Source: Synaphobranchus kaupii (taxonomy: Eukaryota > Chordata > Actinopteri > Anguilliformes > Synaphobranchidae). From it: a DNA stretch of 64,000 nucleotides. Location: contig CM056376.1 of assembly GCA_029718625.1 (NCBI GenBank), forward strand, positions 92,350,899-92,414,898. Reading direction: 5' to 3'. How positions within the stretch are numbered: position 1 is the stretch's first letter; the number at the start of each line of letters is the position of its first letter. The notes under the pieces are model-generated. The model searched no databases and was not told the DNA's origin. It saw only the letters and a program-made list of their open reading frames with translations. The position numbers and the translations under genes were made by a program. Positions 24,101 to 36,053 of the stretch are shown in pieces.

Positions 24101-24881
24101 TAATAGCAACCTGGAGGGGGTATAAAGGTATAATATGAGGTATGAATGGTGTCGATGGTGTTAACGGTGTAGGAGGAGATAGGTTTGAAAAATCGGCGGA
24201 AGAATAATAACGGTCATTCTGAGCAATAGCAATAGGTGTGGTTTTTCAACCACACCTAATTACATGGGAATAGTATGGAACCCATGGTTGGCTAAATGTC
24301 TGTAAGTCATCAAGGGTCTGAGGTATCAAATGAGCCTCAAACCATCACTGCCAGATATGCAGTAGATGTGTATGGATCACTTTAAGGGTTGTTTTCTCCG
24401 GACTAATTTTCCTATTGAATTCTATGGAAAAATAATAAGTCAGGAGAAAAAACCCTTCATCCATATCTACTATCCAATCTAGTCCCACCCCCCAATTCCC
24501 ATAGAGATCCATTCAAATGCAGAGGGGTCATAGTATCGCTTGTCAGAGTACCGGAAAATAAGACAAAGAGGCTTTTGATATCCTTTTATACCCAGTCATG
24601 ATAGCATCACCGGTTTACCTGTGGAATGTTCCAAACTGGTGTTTTTTGAACTTCCCAGTCTTTTTTTTTTGCCCCTGTACCAACTTTTTTGGAACATGTT
24701 GCAGGCATCAAATTCGGAATTAGCATATATTTACAAAAATCAATAAAAGTTGATAAGGTAAAACATTAAATATCTTTTCTTTGTACTGTTTTCAATTAAA
24801 TATATGTAAAAGAGAATTTACAATTCACTGCTTTTATGTGCATTTTACATACTGTTCCAACTTTTTTGGAATTGGGGTTTG
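21111..24881. mobile_element. Large foldback (Tc1/mariner-type) element, about 3.8 kb
   Basis: The left end CAAACCCCAATTCCAAAAAA is mirrored by TTTTTTGGAATTGGGGTTTG at the right, each flanked by TA. The arms stay recognisably inverted for about 400 bp (21111-21515 versus about 24475-24881). They include the GTTGGGACAGTATGTAAAAT, AACATTCCACAGGTAAACAG and CTGCATTTGAATGGATCT blocks. CAAACCCCAATTCC termini are typical of a widespread fish TA-targeting family. The central 3 kb shows no transposase and may be captured or diverged sequence. A solo left terminus lies at 53694-53720. Confidence 0.7.
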
Positions 24882-25046
24882 TAGATAGCAGGGAAAAATA
24901 AGGCTCTAATCATTTGATTATCATAAACGTGTTTTTAGCAGAGGGGTGATGTGAATCCTATTCCCCAGTAGAGTGGAGATTCTGTCTCCAGCTACTGGCA
25001 CATTAGAACCCTTTTCCCACTGCACTATTTGGCTGACAAAGAGCCA

Positions 25047-25546
25047 NNNNNNNNNNNNNNNNNNNNNNNNNNNNNNNNNNNNNNNNNNNNNNNNNNNNNN
25101 NNNNNNNNNNNNNNNNNNNNNNNNNNNNNNNNNNNNNNNNNNNNNNNNNNNNNNNNNNNNNNNNNNNNNNNNNNNNNNNNNNNNNNNNNNNNNNNNNNNN
25201 NNNNNNNNNNNNNNNNNNNNNNNNNNNNNNNNNNNNNNNNNNNNNNNNNNNNNNNNNNNNNNNNNNNNNNNNNNNNNNNNNNNNNNNNNNNNNNNNNNNN
25301 NNNNNNNNNNNNNNNNNNNNNNNNNNNNNNNNNNNNNNNNNNNNNNNNNNNNNNNNNNNNNNNNNNNNNNNNNNNNNNNNNNNNNNNNNNNNNNNNNNNN
25401 NNNNNNNNNNNNNNNNNNNNNNNNNNNNNNNNNNNNNNNNNNNNNNNNNNNNNNNNNNNNNNNNNNNNNNNNNNNNNNNNNNNNNNNNNNNNNNNNNNNN
25501 NNNNNNNNNNNNNNNNNNNNNNNNNNNNNNNNNNNNNNNNNNNNNN
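25047..25546. other. Assembly gap (500 N)
   Basis: Exactly 500 N, the usual placeholder for a gap of unknown size. It interrupts a LINE reverse-transcriptase relic, so a repeat-caused break is likely. Peptides called across it are meaningless. Confidence 0.99.
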
Positions 25547-25850
25547 GAAGCCAATCTGACTCTTACTCAAGACATTGTGTTCCATAAGGAAGGCCTGTAT
25601 TCTAGCGTTGAGAATACAGCAGAAAACCTTCCCCAGATTACTGCTCACCACAGATGCCTCTGTAGTTACTGGGGTCGAATTTGTCTCCACTCTTGTATAT
25701 TGGGGATATAAGCCCCCTATTCCAGATGTCAGGAAAGTAGCCACCTTGTAGGACCAGATTGAATAGTTTAAGCAGGGCCGTCTGCAGCTCAAGAGGACTG
25801 TGTTTGAGCATTTCTGTCCTGATGCTGTCGGGGCCACAAGCTTTCTCTCC
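25547..25850 (-). pseudogene. LINE reverse transcriptase fragment
   Basis: On the minus strand the frame reads ACGPDSIRTEMLKHSPLEL, then FNLVLQGGYFPDIWNRGL, ISPIYKSGDKFDPSNYRGIC. After a +1 shift (an extra G near 25660) it continues SSNLGKVFCCILNARIQAFL, then NVLSKSQIGF, and runs into the N gap. The GPD-I, 'P..W..g.I.PIyKsG', 'NYRGI' and 'SQiGF' signatures are the N-terminal reverse-transcriptase blocks of non-LTR retrotransposons. The 5' side is replaced by a minisatellite. It is a dead fragment; the clade was not assigned. Confidence 0.88.
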
Positions 25851-26587
25851 CACTCTCTCTCTCCCACACTCTCTCCCACACTCTCTCTCCCACACTCTCT
25901 CTCCCACACTCTCTCTCCCACACTCTCTCTCTCTCTCACTCTCTCTCACTCTCCCACACTCTCTCTCCCACTCTCTCTCTCCCACACTCTCTCTCCCACA
26001 CTCTCTCTCCCACACTCTCTCTCCCACTCTCTCTCTCCCACTCTCTCTCTCCCACACTCTCTCTCCCACACTCTCTCTCCCACACTCTCTCTCCCACTCT
26101 CTCTCCCACACTCTCTCTCCCACACTCTCTCTCCCACTCTCTCTCTCCCACACTCTCTCTCCCACACTCTCTCTCCCACACTCTCTCCCACTCTCTCTCT
26201 CCCACACTCTCTCTCCCACTCTCTCTCTCTCACTCTCTCTCTCCCACACTCTCTCTCCCTCTCACTCTCTCTCACTCTCTCTCTCCCACACTCTCTCTCC
26301 CTCACTCTCTCCCACACTCTCTCTCCCACACTCTCACTCTCTCTCACTCTCTCACTCTCTCTCACTCTCTCTCACTCTCTCTCACTCTCTCTCACTCTCT
26401 CTCCCACACTCTCTCTCACCCACACTCTCTCTCCCACCCACACTCTCTCTCCCACTCTCTCTCTCCCACACTCTCTCTCCCACACTCTCTCTCCCACTCT
26501 CTCTCCCACACTCTCTCTCCCACACTCTCTCTCCCACACTCTCACTCTCTCTCACTCTCTCTCACTCTCTCTCACTCTCTCTCACTC
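25846..26587. repeat. CTCTCCCACA-type minisatellite, about 740 bp
   Basis: Irregular alternation of CTCTCTCCCACA, CTCTCCCACA and pure CTCACTCTCT units. It borders directly on the LINE fragment, whose coding strand at the junction reads GTGGGAGAGAAAGC. Long open frames in several phases on both strands (Ser/Leu/Pro/His-rich or Arg/Glu/Val/Gly-rich) exist only because the unit lacks stop codons. Confidence 0.97.
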
Positions 26588-27990
26588 AGCCTTTTCCACA
26601 CTGCGTCTGGCCGGCTGCACGATGGCACATTAATCCTTCCCGTCAGGGAGGCATTCAGAGATAAGGCACTGATCACCGACTTATGAGCTCTCTGTCTCTC
26701 CACCAAACACACACAGCCCACACACAGCCCACACGCAATCCTGTAGGCTAATTCCCCAGGTGCCTTCAGTGAGACTGCACTCAGGTCGCTGACAAACTCA
26801 TGGGAGAGAGAAAGAGCAACACTCTGGTTACTTTAATGAGGGAGAGTGGGCCTGACGCACTGGTGATGTAACTGAAGAGGAGACGGGCCCTTTGTGTACC
26901 TGCTTGCGCAACAAGCGACTCCTCAGAGCGGAGTGTGGTTTCTCCATTCTGCTCTCTCCCGGGCTCCCAGTAACAGCTCACCTGTAAAAACACCATGCAA
27001 CATTTTTTTAACCCACATAAAAGTGTTCCATTTTTGCACTCAAGTATCCCCATAGTGAACAGAGATTTTATTGCCAGAGAATTTTGCAGGTACATTACAG
27101 TATTGCTACCATTTCAAGAAATCCCCATGGGAGTCGATCGTCCCAGAATCCGTACACACTCCTACCTACCAGACAATTCCCCCTTTTTAACCCTGTACTA
27201 CGAGCAGGTAGCATGTGGGGGGATGAATCCATCGACAAAGCCCTACATACACAACTCAAAAATGATGTCTTTCAGGCAGTAAACACTAGAGGGAGACAAA
27301 CTACCAATTTCAAGCAGTTCCAAATCTGAGTAATAAAAGATCAATCCAGTGAGAGGTGGGTGAGTGTGATGTGTATTATCGATGCAAAGATATCAGGGTC
27401 TTCCAAGGTTTACTTTATATAATAAAATAACATATCACCCATTAAACAGCAAAAACAGTGAGAGATTGAGGAGGATCGTTGCAAGGGGACCAACCTCCTT
27501 TTACCAGATATTGTTAACATTAACTTGACTCGAAGATTGCTGATGTAAATCCAGAAAGCTCACCTTAGCCCATATAACAGCAATACCTTTACTGTCAAGT
27601 TGGATATTTGGGCTAAACACAAACCTACTGATGCATAAAATACTAGCTCATAATCTGAAACCAATATTATTGTTACATACATTTCATATAAGAATACTAT
27701 TAATGACCTTTGACAACAACATATCCATTTCAAGGAGGAACACAACAACTGTAAATCAAAGAAGAGACCAAATATTCTTTCAGCAGATGAAAGCACTGAA
27801 TTCAAAGAAGTCGACCCAATCTGTGGTTCAGAATCTTGCCAGCTGTTGCACACCGTGTCTGGATTTAAGATGACCAGGCGTGCACTGGGAATTGGATTCT
27901 TTGAGGTACGTGGACTTTGGACTGTCATCTTACACTTTACGATCGGTGCATAAAAGAACGTGCACAGCTCTTGATTGTGCATTTAAAAAC
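26588..27990. other. Non-coding stretch
   Basis: The first 60 bases after the minisatellite are moderately GC-rich and unique-looking. No exon with plausible splice sites and known homology was recognised, and no bounded mobile element was found before 27991. Confidence 0.4.
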
Positions 27991-28517
27991 TAGAGGTCGG
28001 CCGATAATGGCATTTTTCCACACACAAAAAAAAAAGTATTTTAATTTTTTTTTACATCTTTTATTGACAATATAAGTCACATACAAAGAAAACATTAATA
28101 CTTTTGGCAAGTATTTATTTTCGTTCTCTCAGAAACAAGGAGATGCTGTTGTTATCTGCTGATAAAATGCTGTTAAGTGCACTAAAACTTTTTATTTATT
28201 TTTTATTTATAAAGTCTTTTTTACAGATTTAAGTTTATCTACAGAGCGGATCTACAGAGAGCAAACAGAGACAATGCACATTTTTTATTTTCAAAAATTT
28301 TTTGTGTTCAAGTGAATACATACAGTAAGTGCTAAATAAATGTTCATTTAAGTTCAGCAATTTTGTGTCTCATTTGTTATTATATTTAAATCGTATTTTA
28401 TCAGATGCAAAAAAAATAAATAAATAAACATGTCGGCATTATCGGCCGCCCATATCATATCGGCCACCCTGCTCTCTAAATATCGGCCACTGAAAAACCC
28501 ATATCGGTCGACCACTA
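27991..28517. mobile_element. hAT-type MITE with 8-bp TSD
   Basis: A 527-bp element starting TAGAGGTCGGCCGATA and ending TATCGGTCGACCACTA. Flanking 8-bp direct repeats TTAAAAAC lie at 27983-27990 and 28518-28525. Several internal GGCCGATA/TATCGGCC motifs cluster near the right end, resembling subterminal transposase-binding repeats of hAT elements. The interior is AT-rich without coding capacity. Confidence 0.92.
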
Positions 28518-28525
28518 TTAAAAAC

Positions 28526-30240
28526 ATATCCAACCAGGGACTGCCTTCTAATGTGTTGTGCCTCAGCTCGTGGGATGCGGTACAGTCACATCAGCACACA
28601 AAGTGAAGAAGCGTCATACCGAAGATGTACACACCTGGCCAAAGATAAATGCACATAGAATATGACAGACATAATTACTGGCTTTTTTTTTTTTTTTTTT
28701 AAAAGAAAAGCCTGCGTTTAAGACAGTCACCACTTGCTGTCAACATTGTACATAATTGACCATAAATTCTGAGTATACAGTATGTGGACTTGTTTCCCAA
28801 TGTTTAGGATTGAATAGAAGCGATGTTAAAGTAAACTGCTTTTGATTTGCACGATTCACATGGACGGTCAAATCAAAAGGGTGACTTCTGCCCTTGTTTG
28901 CATCCTATCGCGTGCATCCAGAAACTAAATTACGTGTCACGTTACAGTTATGTTCTTTTGTCATGTCATTATGTCTAAGTTTGTCCTAGGAAAACAATCC
29001 TTTCAACTATTTGTCGGTGTTAAATGATGCATGTGAAAATGTTACCACCGGTAACTGCTCTGACGGCACAGCATACACTTGCATAGATACCCACAAGACA
29101 TTGTGCAACACATGGGCAATAAGAAAACTAGTTAATGCAGGTAGAAAAAAAAGGTTAAAAGTTCTTTAAAATAAAAACAAGAGTAAAAAGAGACAGATAA
29201 AAAAAATTAAAAAAAACAACACATACATAGGCTACAAATAATATCACAAATAACAGTCAATGACAATAACAATGATAATATCCTAAAAACCATACTACAC
29301 GTAAAATTAAACTGGTTTATCACACATACCCCCACCAAGTCCACATACCCAACTCTCAACAGCAGGAGAGCCCCAGCTCACCCTGGATCACAAGGCCGAT
29401 GCCCATCCCCAGTGGGACCTGGGGCCGATTCTTTAGCCTGACGAGTGCTTTTAGGCTAGCCATTTTATGCCACTGTCCCTACTTGCTCGTGAGGATCAGT
29501 GGGAACATGATAAAGGTGCACAAAAAAAATCCAAAGCTGTTACATTTTGAGCCGAATCTTCCAGACGCACAGCTCGCGTCCCCATATTTCTGTCCTACAG
29601 AGCTGAAGAGAGAGAAACGCATCACTTCGCCTACACCGGCTATTGACCAGTCACATTTGTTTCCTGTCATGACATAACAAGCACAACTGAAAGTTCAAAA
29701 GTGAACATATTTCCTCTTTGCTCACATATGCACCGCGTGCACTGCTTGTGGAGGAAGTGGTGATGCACCACCTAGGTCCGCTGCTTGCTACTTCCTTGAA
29801 AGTTATCGAGTTCAAAGGTCGAGTTTACAATCTCTGATTTCAAATCTCACAGTAAATTGTAACTTCTGTTTGGGTATAAATTCCTGTCATGATCATATAG
29901 CTACTCGCTTGGCAGACAACTGGCAACCAGAATTTTTATACGTCATCCATTTACACAGCTGGGTAATTCCTTTAGCAAGCTGGTATAAATCTGAGAATCA
30001 AATCTGCAGCCTGCAACTTTTAAACTAGATTACAATGACTTTGGATGTTTTGCATGTCCTATATTTTGAAATCTGGGACCTTGACAGATCTGAACCCGTT
30101 TTTTTGTTGTTTTAAGACTGGATCATTTTCATTCATACTGAAAATGATCAAGATGGTTCAGCCCATGGTTGAGAATTACATCCCGACTACTCCAGCGCCA
30201 CTTTTGCTCAGTAGACTTAGTCCTTTGGGTAAAGGATATT
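28526..30240. other. Non-coding stretch
   Basis: T-rich and A-rich tracts are present (28682-28700; about 29140-29220). No gene, RNA or bounded mobile element was recognised. Confidence 0.4.
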
Positions 30241-30247
30241 TGGATGC

Positions 30248-30432
30248 AGCATCATACAAGGGTGTATACTATGAAGCAGGATTACGGAGTTAGCTGGATA
30301 ACTGCACAAAGTAAAACCCAGAACAGAAGAGCAAAAGCCTTTTTTACTTCAATCCATGTTCCAGATCTGTTCCATATTTTACTCAGTGCAGTTATCCAGT
30401 TAACTCAGTAATCCTGCTTCATGTACTACGAG
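30248..30432. mobile_element. Palindromic MITE (TATGAAGCAGGATTA family)
   Basis: The left arm holds ATGAAGCAGGATTACGGAGT and TAGCTGGATAACTGCA. The right arm holds the inverted TGCAGTTATCCAGTTAACT and CAGTAATCCTGCTTCATG. The arms are about 50 bp with a spacer of about 75 bp. It abuts a longer element with related 'GGGGTGTACTACGAAGC' ends. No clear target duplication was established. Confidence 0.65.
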
Positions 30433-31546
30433 GGGTGTACTACGAAGCGAGATTAAGGGATAGCGAGCTAAATTAAGCTTCAACCCTGGGTTTTCTGTAT
30501 CACGAAGCCGACTCACTTTTAATCGGGGTATATTGCCACGGCAAGTGACTCTGCACGGCTAACCTGCTCCGGGGCAGGTTACGTTCAGGATAACATATAA
30601 AAGCACCGCCCTTTGACCAATCAACTCCTTGGCTTTGGAAAAAGGCGTCTCCTTTCCAAAGGATCCTGTAGAGCAGGGATCTCAAACTCAAATCCTGGAG
30701 GGCCGCTGTGTCTGCTGGTTTTCGATGTGTTCCTGCACTTAAGTGTTTAATTTAAGTCATTGATTGGCTAAAGAGTCTGCACACCTTGTTTCCAAGGCCT
30801 AAAATGGCTGCTGATTGAAAGGAAATCACAAAAACCAGCAGACACAGCGGCCCTCCAGGACTGGAGTTTGAGATCCCTGCTGTAGAGATATGTGCGGATA
30901 CTGAGGGAATCTCTTCGCAGGGCGAGATTTGTGAGATTTCCAGAAAATGCTTGAGAGGCTTTTTTAAATTTTTTTATGAAAGAACATTGATGTGATTGCT
31001 TCAGCAATATTTTAAACATGCTGTATCAAGTTTAAAGTTTAGATCTCTAGAATATAGTAGTACAGTTGTCACATTAGAAATAAACTGTATGACAATGCAC
31101 TGTGTACACATTTATTTGTTACAAGTGGTAAGGTGAATAAGGTATTAACTAGCCTAATGAATTTTACCTACACGATGAGCATTTTTTATTTTTTACAAAA
31201 GCTCCTTCCTGGTTTTGTTGGAGGCAAGAGTGTTGCTTTTTGCTCATATGAATGTTTCATGTTCTTATCCGTCCATTATATCTGTCCGTATCATCCACAG
31301 GAGAGAAATACGTTGCTCTAGTCCAGCCCATGTTGCATCGCTATAGGCTCGTTGTTGCAGACACCGCCCCTTTTATGGAACGCGCACGTACCTTGATTAA
31401 TAAAGCCTGTGTTCACTTAGCAAGTCGATTACCACGTTCGTAGTATCGGTTAAGCCAGATTGCGGTGTTTAGGCTTTCTGAAGCCAGCTAACGCAAAGAA
31501 ACCCTGGCTATGTTAAGCTTCCTTCGGAGTATACCCCCCAGGCCCC
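30431..31546. mobile_element. TIR element (GGGGTGTACTACGAAGC ends) carrying a nested MITE
   Basis: The left end is GGGGTGTACTACGAAGCGAG. The right end, read on the other strand, is GGGGGGTATACTCCGAAGG followed by AAGCTTAAC. Left and right also share the AAGCTT...CCCTGG and ACGAAGCC-type blocks. Termini of this kind occur in fish Harbinger-like elements; the superfamily assignment is an inference. The interior lacks a transposase and contains the hAT MITE at 30674-30879. Confidence 0.55.
30674..30879. mobile_element. hAT-type MITE with perfect 8-bp TSD
   Basis: A 206-bp element starting CAGGGATCTCAAACTC and ending with the perfect complement GAGTTTGAGATCCCTG. Arm similarity continues for about 50 bp through CTGGAGGGCCGCTGTGTCTG. 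It is flanked by identical CTGTAGAG (30666-30673 and 30880-30887). It belongs to the common fish CAGGGGTGTCAAACTC hAT family; a degenerate relative lies at 63739-63935. Confidence 0.95.
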
Positions 31547-33764
31547 CCGGTGGTGAAGGTTTTAGTCAACAGTTTACTAATGACTCACTCTGGTCTATAG
31601 GGTATCTGAAGTCTGTCAGCCCGTCAGACCAGCTGCACATGAAGTACATGCCTCTAGTGTGATGACTGCAGAGCTCAGCTGGTGGAGTGCACCCTGAGAA
31701 GGCGGCGTGTCTGGCTGCATGCACACGGACACATTCTGGGCCCTCCAAAAGTTCAAAGAATGTGAAATACAAGTGCAATTTGCCATTCCAAACAGGGAGA
31801 AAATTAAAAAATAAAGTACTAAAACTGCATGATAAAAATATCAGCACTTGATTGCCGGGTGAGTGTCAGATTGCTAATGCTTGTCTTCACAATTAGCCAA
31901 GGCAAACGCAGTTTGACAACAGTAATAGCACTTCAACATCACTACAAAATCATTTATTACAGTAAAATGCTCACTTATAAAATCAGCAAGCCAAACTGTC
32001 AGAGGAAATAAGGCAAATAGCTTTTAATTAAAGTGCGTGAACATTATTGGCTGATAGCACCTACTCGCTTTTGCCATGTCTAATTAGATCATGACTTTAG
32101 ATTCTACCTACACAGAAAGACAGAAGCATTTACTGTGTTCACACTAAAGGCAAACGCACTTTGGATGGCTATATATGTAAGAACTGAAGGAAGTATATTT
32201 TCAAGTGTATGTTTATTAGACAATAATTATTTCTATTCTATTTATATTCTATCCATTTGGTTGAATAAAACACAAATACAAACGAACATACCTCTGGCAG
32301 CATTACAGCAAGATAGATTTGGTGGATTTGCCCTCAAGAGATGCTTCAGAGAAGCATCACTTCCAAGGCCATCGTTTACCCTAACACAGATTAGGATACA
32401 ATTTTACTTACTAATTTGCTTTTAAAATAAGTGCTAATGTATATTTCTTGGCTGAATTGGCTTGGCTGAATTCAACAATAATGCCATCACAAATATATGG
32501 GTTCTATTATTAGGCTGTATCATGTCATTTAAATTACGATTCACGTCATGTATTTAAATAAACTATTGACAGTTGACAATTATTGACAATTTGCAGATAA
32601 TGGTGAAGATGAATAAATATTTTTGCAGGACTCCCCCCATCATGTAACTTCAAAACATTGACGACAGCTCTCTTTATTGAAATATAACAAAGATACTTCA
32701 AGGAATGCCCCTAAATTTTGATAGCCTCATGAACAGGCACTTACTTCTGGCCAGGTAGCTATCCCACAATACCTTGCATAAGAACATTTGGAGGAAAATG
32801 GCTGCCTGCTGTCTCTTTTGTCTGCCCACAAAATAATTAGCATCTGAATCTTGGAAGACAAATGGACCCGCTGTATATCTTCAATTTGCAGTTAACATTT
32901 GTTTTTCTGCTCACGTTTGTCAAGTGGGACATAAGACCATACCGTTTCTAATGCTGGTGTTGTTGATTCATACCGTTTCTAATGCTGGTATTGTTGATTC
33001 AAGGTGTTTAAGCGCATGCTGTGTAATAAAATAATATGGATCATTATTTGGGATATAAAACAGAACCTAGTTCAGTCTATATTTAAGAGATTGATTATGT
33101 AGCTATACAGTGCAGCCATCCATCATAAATTCAATAATTTCTTGAAGTTCAGCTACCTTATGGGATCAGAATTTCATACTGAATAACAATGATTTAAATC
33201 TCCACCTTTCACATCTGAAAAACACAACTACATCACTTAATTGTGACAAAATGTCAGATTAGGTTACCTACGAAAAGTAGGTACAAAAAGAAAGTCCAAA
33301 TCAAAGTGATCTGGTCTCATCTCATCTAAAAGTTGAAACACTCCGTTTCCAATTTTAATCCAATAAACAAGCCAAATAATCCAAACATAAAAGTTTTGAA
33401 AAACGCAGACCCAGTTCATAAAAACTGTTCTACACTGCCATCCTGTGGCACTACATGGCTCAGGCTGCAGTTTCCCGTCATGCTCCCACATCTGATGGTA
33501 GGAAATGAGCTTATTTGTCTGGTTCTGGGCCGGGAGCAGTGCAGTGCAAACCAATGGTTTCACACCACCACTACCAGCACCACCACAACACCCCCCCCCC
33601 CCCCCCCCCCACCCCCACAAGAGTACCTGCCTAATTCTGCAGTTAGACTGAATATTTTTAAGAGGGAGCTCACCTAGGTCCATTCTCTCTAGTTTCTCAC
33701 TCTTCAAAAGTACTCTAGGAAACCTTTTTTCCCCCTTTATTTAGGATTGTTCCACTATCACACA
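31547..33764. other. Non-coding stretch
   Basis: No gene was recognised. It contains a two-copy 31-bp tandem repeat at 32939-33000 (ATACCGTTTCTAATGCTGG...) and a C20 run at 33591-33610. Frames through the C20 run are homopolymer artefacts. Confidence 0.4.
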
Positions 33765-33935
33765 GAAGCTGTTGAGGCAGCACACAGCAGTAAAGTTCAA
33801 ATGGGTTTGCAGCAGGGAAGTCTCAGGTTCAAATCTAACTTGAGGCACAGCCGTTGTACCCTCAAGCAAGTCATTAATTCCACAGTTTCAGTGCATACCC
33901 AGTAGTATAAGAAGCGGGCAATATGTTAACAAAAA
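33765..33935 (+). mobile_element. tRNA-derived SINE relic
   Basis: A degenerate A-box zone is followed by a B-box-like GGTTCAAATCT (33830). The conserved body comes next: GCACAGCCGTTGTACCCTC, AAGCAAGTCATTAATTCC, then TCAGTGCATACCCAGTAGTA. Order and spacing match the fish SINE also seen at 2715-2860. Substitutions in the pol III boxes suggest it is inactive. Confidence 0.7.
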
Positions 33936-35074
33936 TGTTACCTGCACAGATCACCTGGGCTGCTGGCGTCTGCTGGGCCCATAAATCACGCAATGTAATG
34001 CGAGAGTGCTGTAGGTGTCGAGACAGCTGAACACCTGCACGGCTGTTGTTGCTGCACGTTGCTGCAATGCAACGCTGTCCTGCACTGCCCCCTACTGGCA
34101 GCACCCATGAGATTGAGGGAGTCAGGAGAAAAACGAGGGTGGAAGAGAAGCACTATCGTGGAACGGACTGGAAGTGCCACTGATCTGAGATTAGCCAGGG
34201 GAATGTGCCCTGCTTCCTTCTGTACAGGACTGGTCAGAGATCAGTGCTGCTGTGGAAATCATACGTAATTTAAAAATTTTTTAAAAAGTGCTAGAGAGCG
34301 AGGTGGAGGGTGGGTGGAAGAGAAGCGAAGGATTGGTTGATTGACAATGATTGACATAAGGAAAGAGAGAGGAATAGTGAGTGAGTAAAAAGCGAAAGAG
34401 CACCAGACCAATTCAAGTAGGCCCTGAATTTTGGGCTACATTCACAAGTTTGTTTCCGCAGTCTCAGACGTATCCAAGTACCGTTTTTATTCGAACGCCC
34501 CCCTGCCCCCCCCCCCCCCCCCCCCCTCCAAAATCCCACCTTCATTCAATGTTCTGCTACTAAAACAAATCTTAAGAGAAATATGCGACCATGAAACTGA
34601 AGGACTGATGACAGCCATTGTGAAAGCGGCATCTGTAAATTAACTTTCATGGTACCGCAATACGCTGATTGTTGGTGAACCTGGGAGTGTTACTTGGGAA
34701 CTGAATTGCTGCTACACTAGTCTCAAAGCACTCGCTAGCGCATTTTGAGCACTCAAGCTAAAAAGCCAAGTTTGCCATAGATGTGCTCAATGTGGTCGGC
34801 CGGCCTTAATGGACAGCGAAAACCCCCTTGCAATGGAAAACTGATTAATTTTCTGTTATCAAGGTCCCATGTTGAATTCACACACAATCATATTAAACAG
34901 GAGGCTGTCAATGCACTGTAGCTATAGGCCTCGCTGACCATAAATAAACAGAACTATATAATGTACTTTTTAAGGTATGCTAGATATAGACCCAGTTTCT
35001 GCGTAGTAGCCTACCATTGCCTTTGGTATGGTTTAGCCTACAATTATTAGATATATTGAATACCATGTTAGCTT
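33936..35074. other. Non-coding stretch
   Basis: Contains a C21 run (34506-34526) and nothing recognisable as a gene or bounded element. Confidence 0.4.
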
Positions 35075-35082
35075 GCTACATG

Positions 35083-35568
35083 TAGGGCTGGGCGATATAT
35101 CGCAACGATAATTATCGATTGCAATAACGGCCGTTGCCAGCATATGGGGTATTGCCTTTTTTTCGTCTTTTTTTTTAAAAATATACCTGATGCGGTAGTA
35201 ATCTAAACTTCAAAACCCGTGTGAAATTCTTCCGGGGAAAAAAACATCATCACTGTCTACTGCGCGTTGATAAGACGGACAATCACAGAAAGGCGTTGCA
35301 CCTTTCATGCGATTGAAAAAACACATCACATGATCGCGTGAAAGCTGTATGACCTTGCTGCTGGTTGGCTGTCTTATCAACACTCAATAGACATCAGCGG
35401 TGATGTTTTTTTCCGGAAGCATTTCACGCAGCCTCTGAAGTTTGGATGTTTACTGCCGTATATTGAGTATACTTAAAGAAAAAAAGATGAAAAGAAAGGC
35501 GCCCCACGCGGTGGCAACGTCTGTTATTGCATTCGATAATTATCGATGTTGTATATCGCCCAGCCCTA
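35083..35568. mobile_element. hAT-type MITE with perfect 8-bp TSD
   Basis: A 486-bp element starting TAGGGCTGGGCGATATATCG and ending TATATCGCCCAGCCCTA. It is flanked by identical GCTACATG (35075-35082 and 35569-35576). ATAATTATCGAT occurs near each end in inverted orientation. The interior also folds (for example GATAAGACGGACA versus GGCTGTCTTATC). 'GGGCTGGGCGATA' ends are typical of a fish hAT family. No coding capacity. Confidence 0.93.
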
Positions 35569-36053
35569 GCTACATGTATATTATGATTAATATGATTATT
35601 ACAATGTCCCACTCACAAATATTGTCCTGGAAACCTCACTGATTTATGATTTAAAATACTCAATACATACTATGCCAGAGCCCACTGATTACTAAATTAC
35701 TAAACCACAGAAATCTCTGTTCTCCATCCTCTATTCTGCTGGCTATTTGAAAATTCCAAGTATATCTAAAATTACAATGGGATGCAAGCCTTCTCTTACA
35801 GAGCTCCTGTCTTATGGAATAATCTCCCTTCGCATGTTCAGACATCATACACTCTGTCATACACTTCATACACTTAGCCGTTTAGTCAATCCTTTTGTTA
35901 AAGATGCCTGGGAAGGGCCAATCAGAACCATAGGGCTGTTTATGTGAGCTGAGCTGACTGCTGTTGCCCTGCCACTGCACGCGAATGCTCAGGTTTGCTG
36001 TCCTGTGTGATCAGGATCACTCGCAAGGTTGTGAATACCCTCATTCTCCACAT

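Noticed and set aside
24233..24258. 11-bp hairpin TAGGTGTGGTT/AACCACACCTA as a terminator or regulatory RNA
   Set aside because: It lies inside the large foldback element in a eukaryotic genome, where such short stems are common; no supporting context was found.
24973..25939. Open frames spanning the 500-N gap
   Set aside because: Most of their length is unknown sequence. Only the LINE reverse-transcriptase fragment to the right of the gap is real homology.
25759..26664. Long open frames rich in Ser/Leu/Pro/His or Arg/Glu/Val/Gly
   Set aside because: They are created by the stop-free CTCTCCCACA minisatellite and are open in several phases and on both strands.
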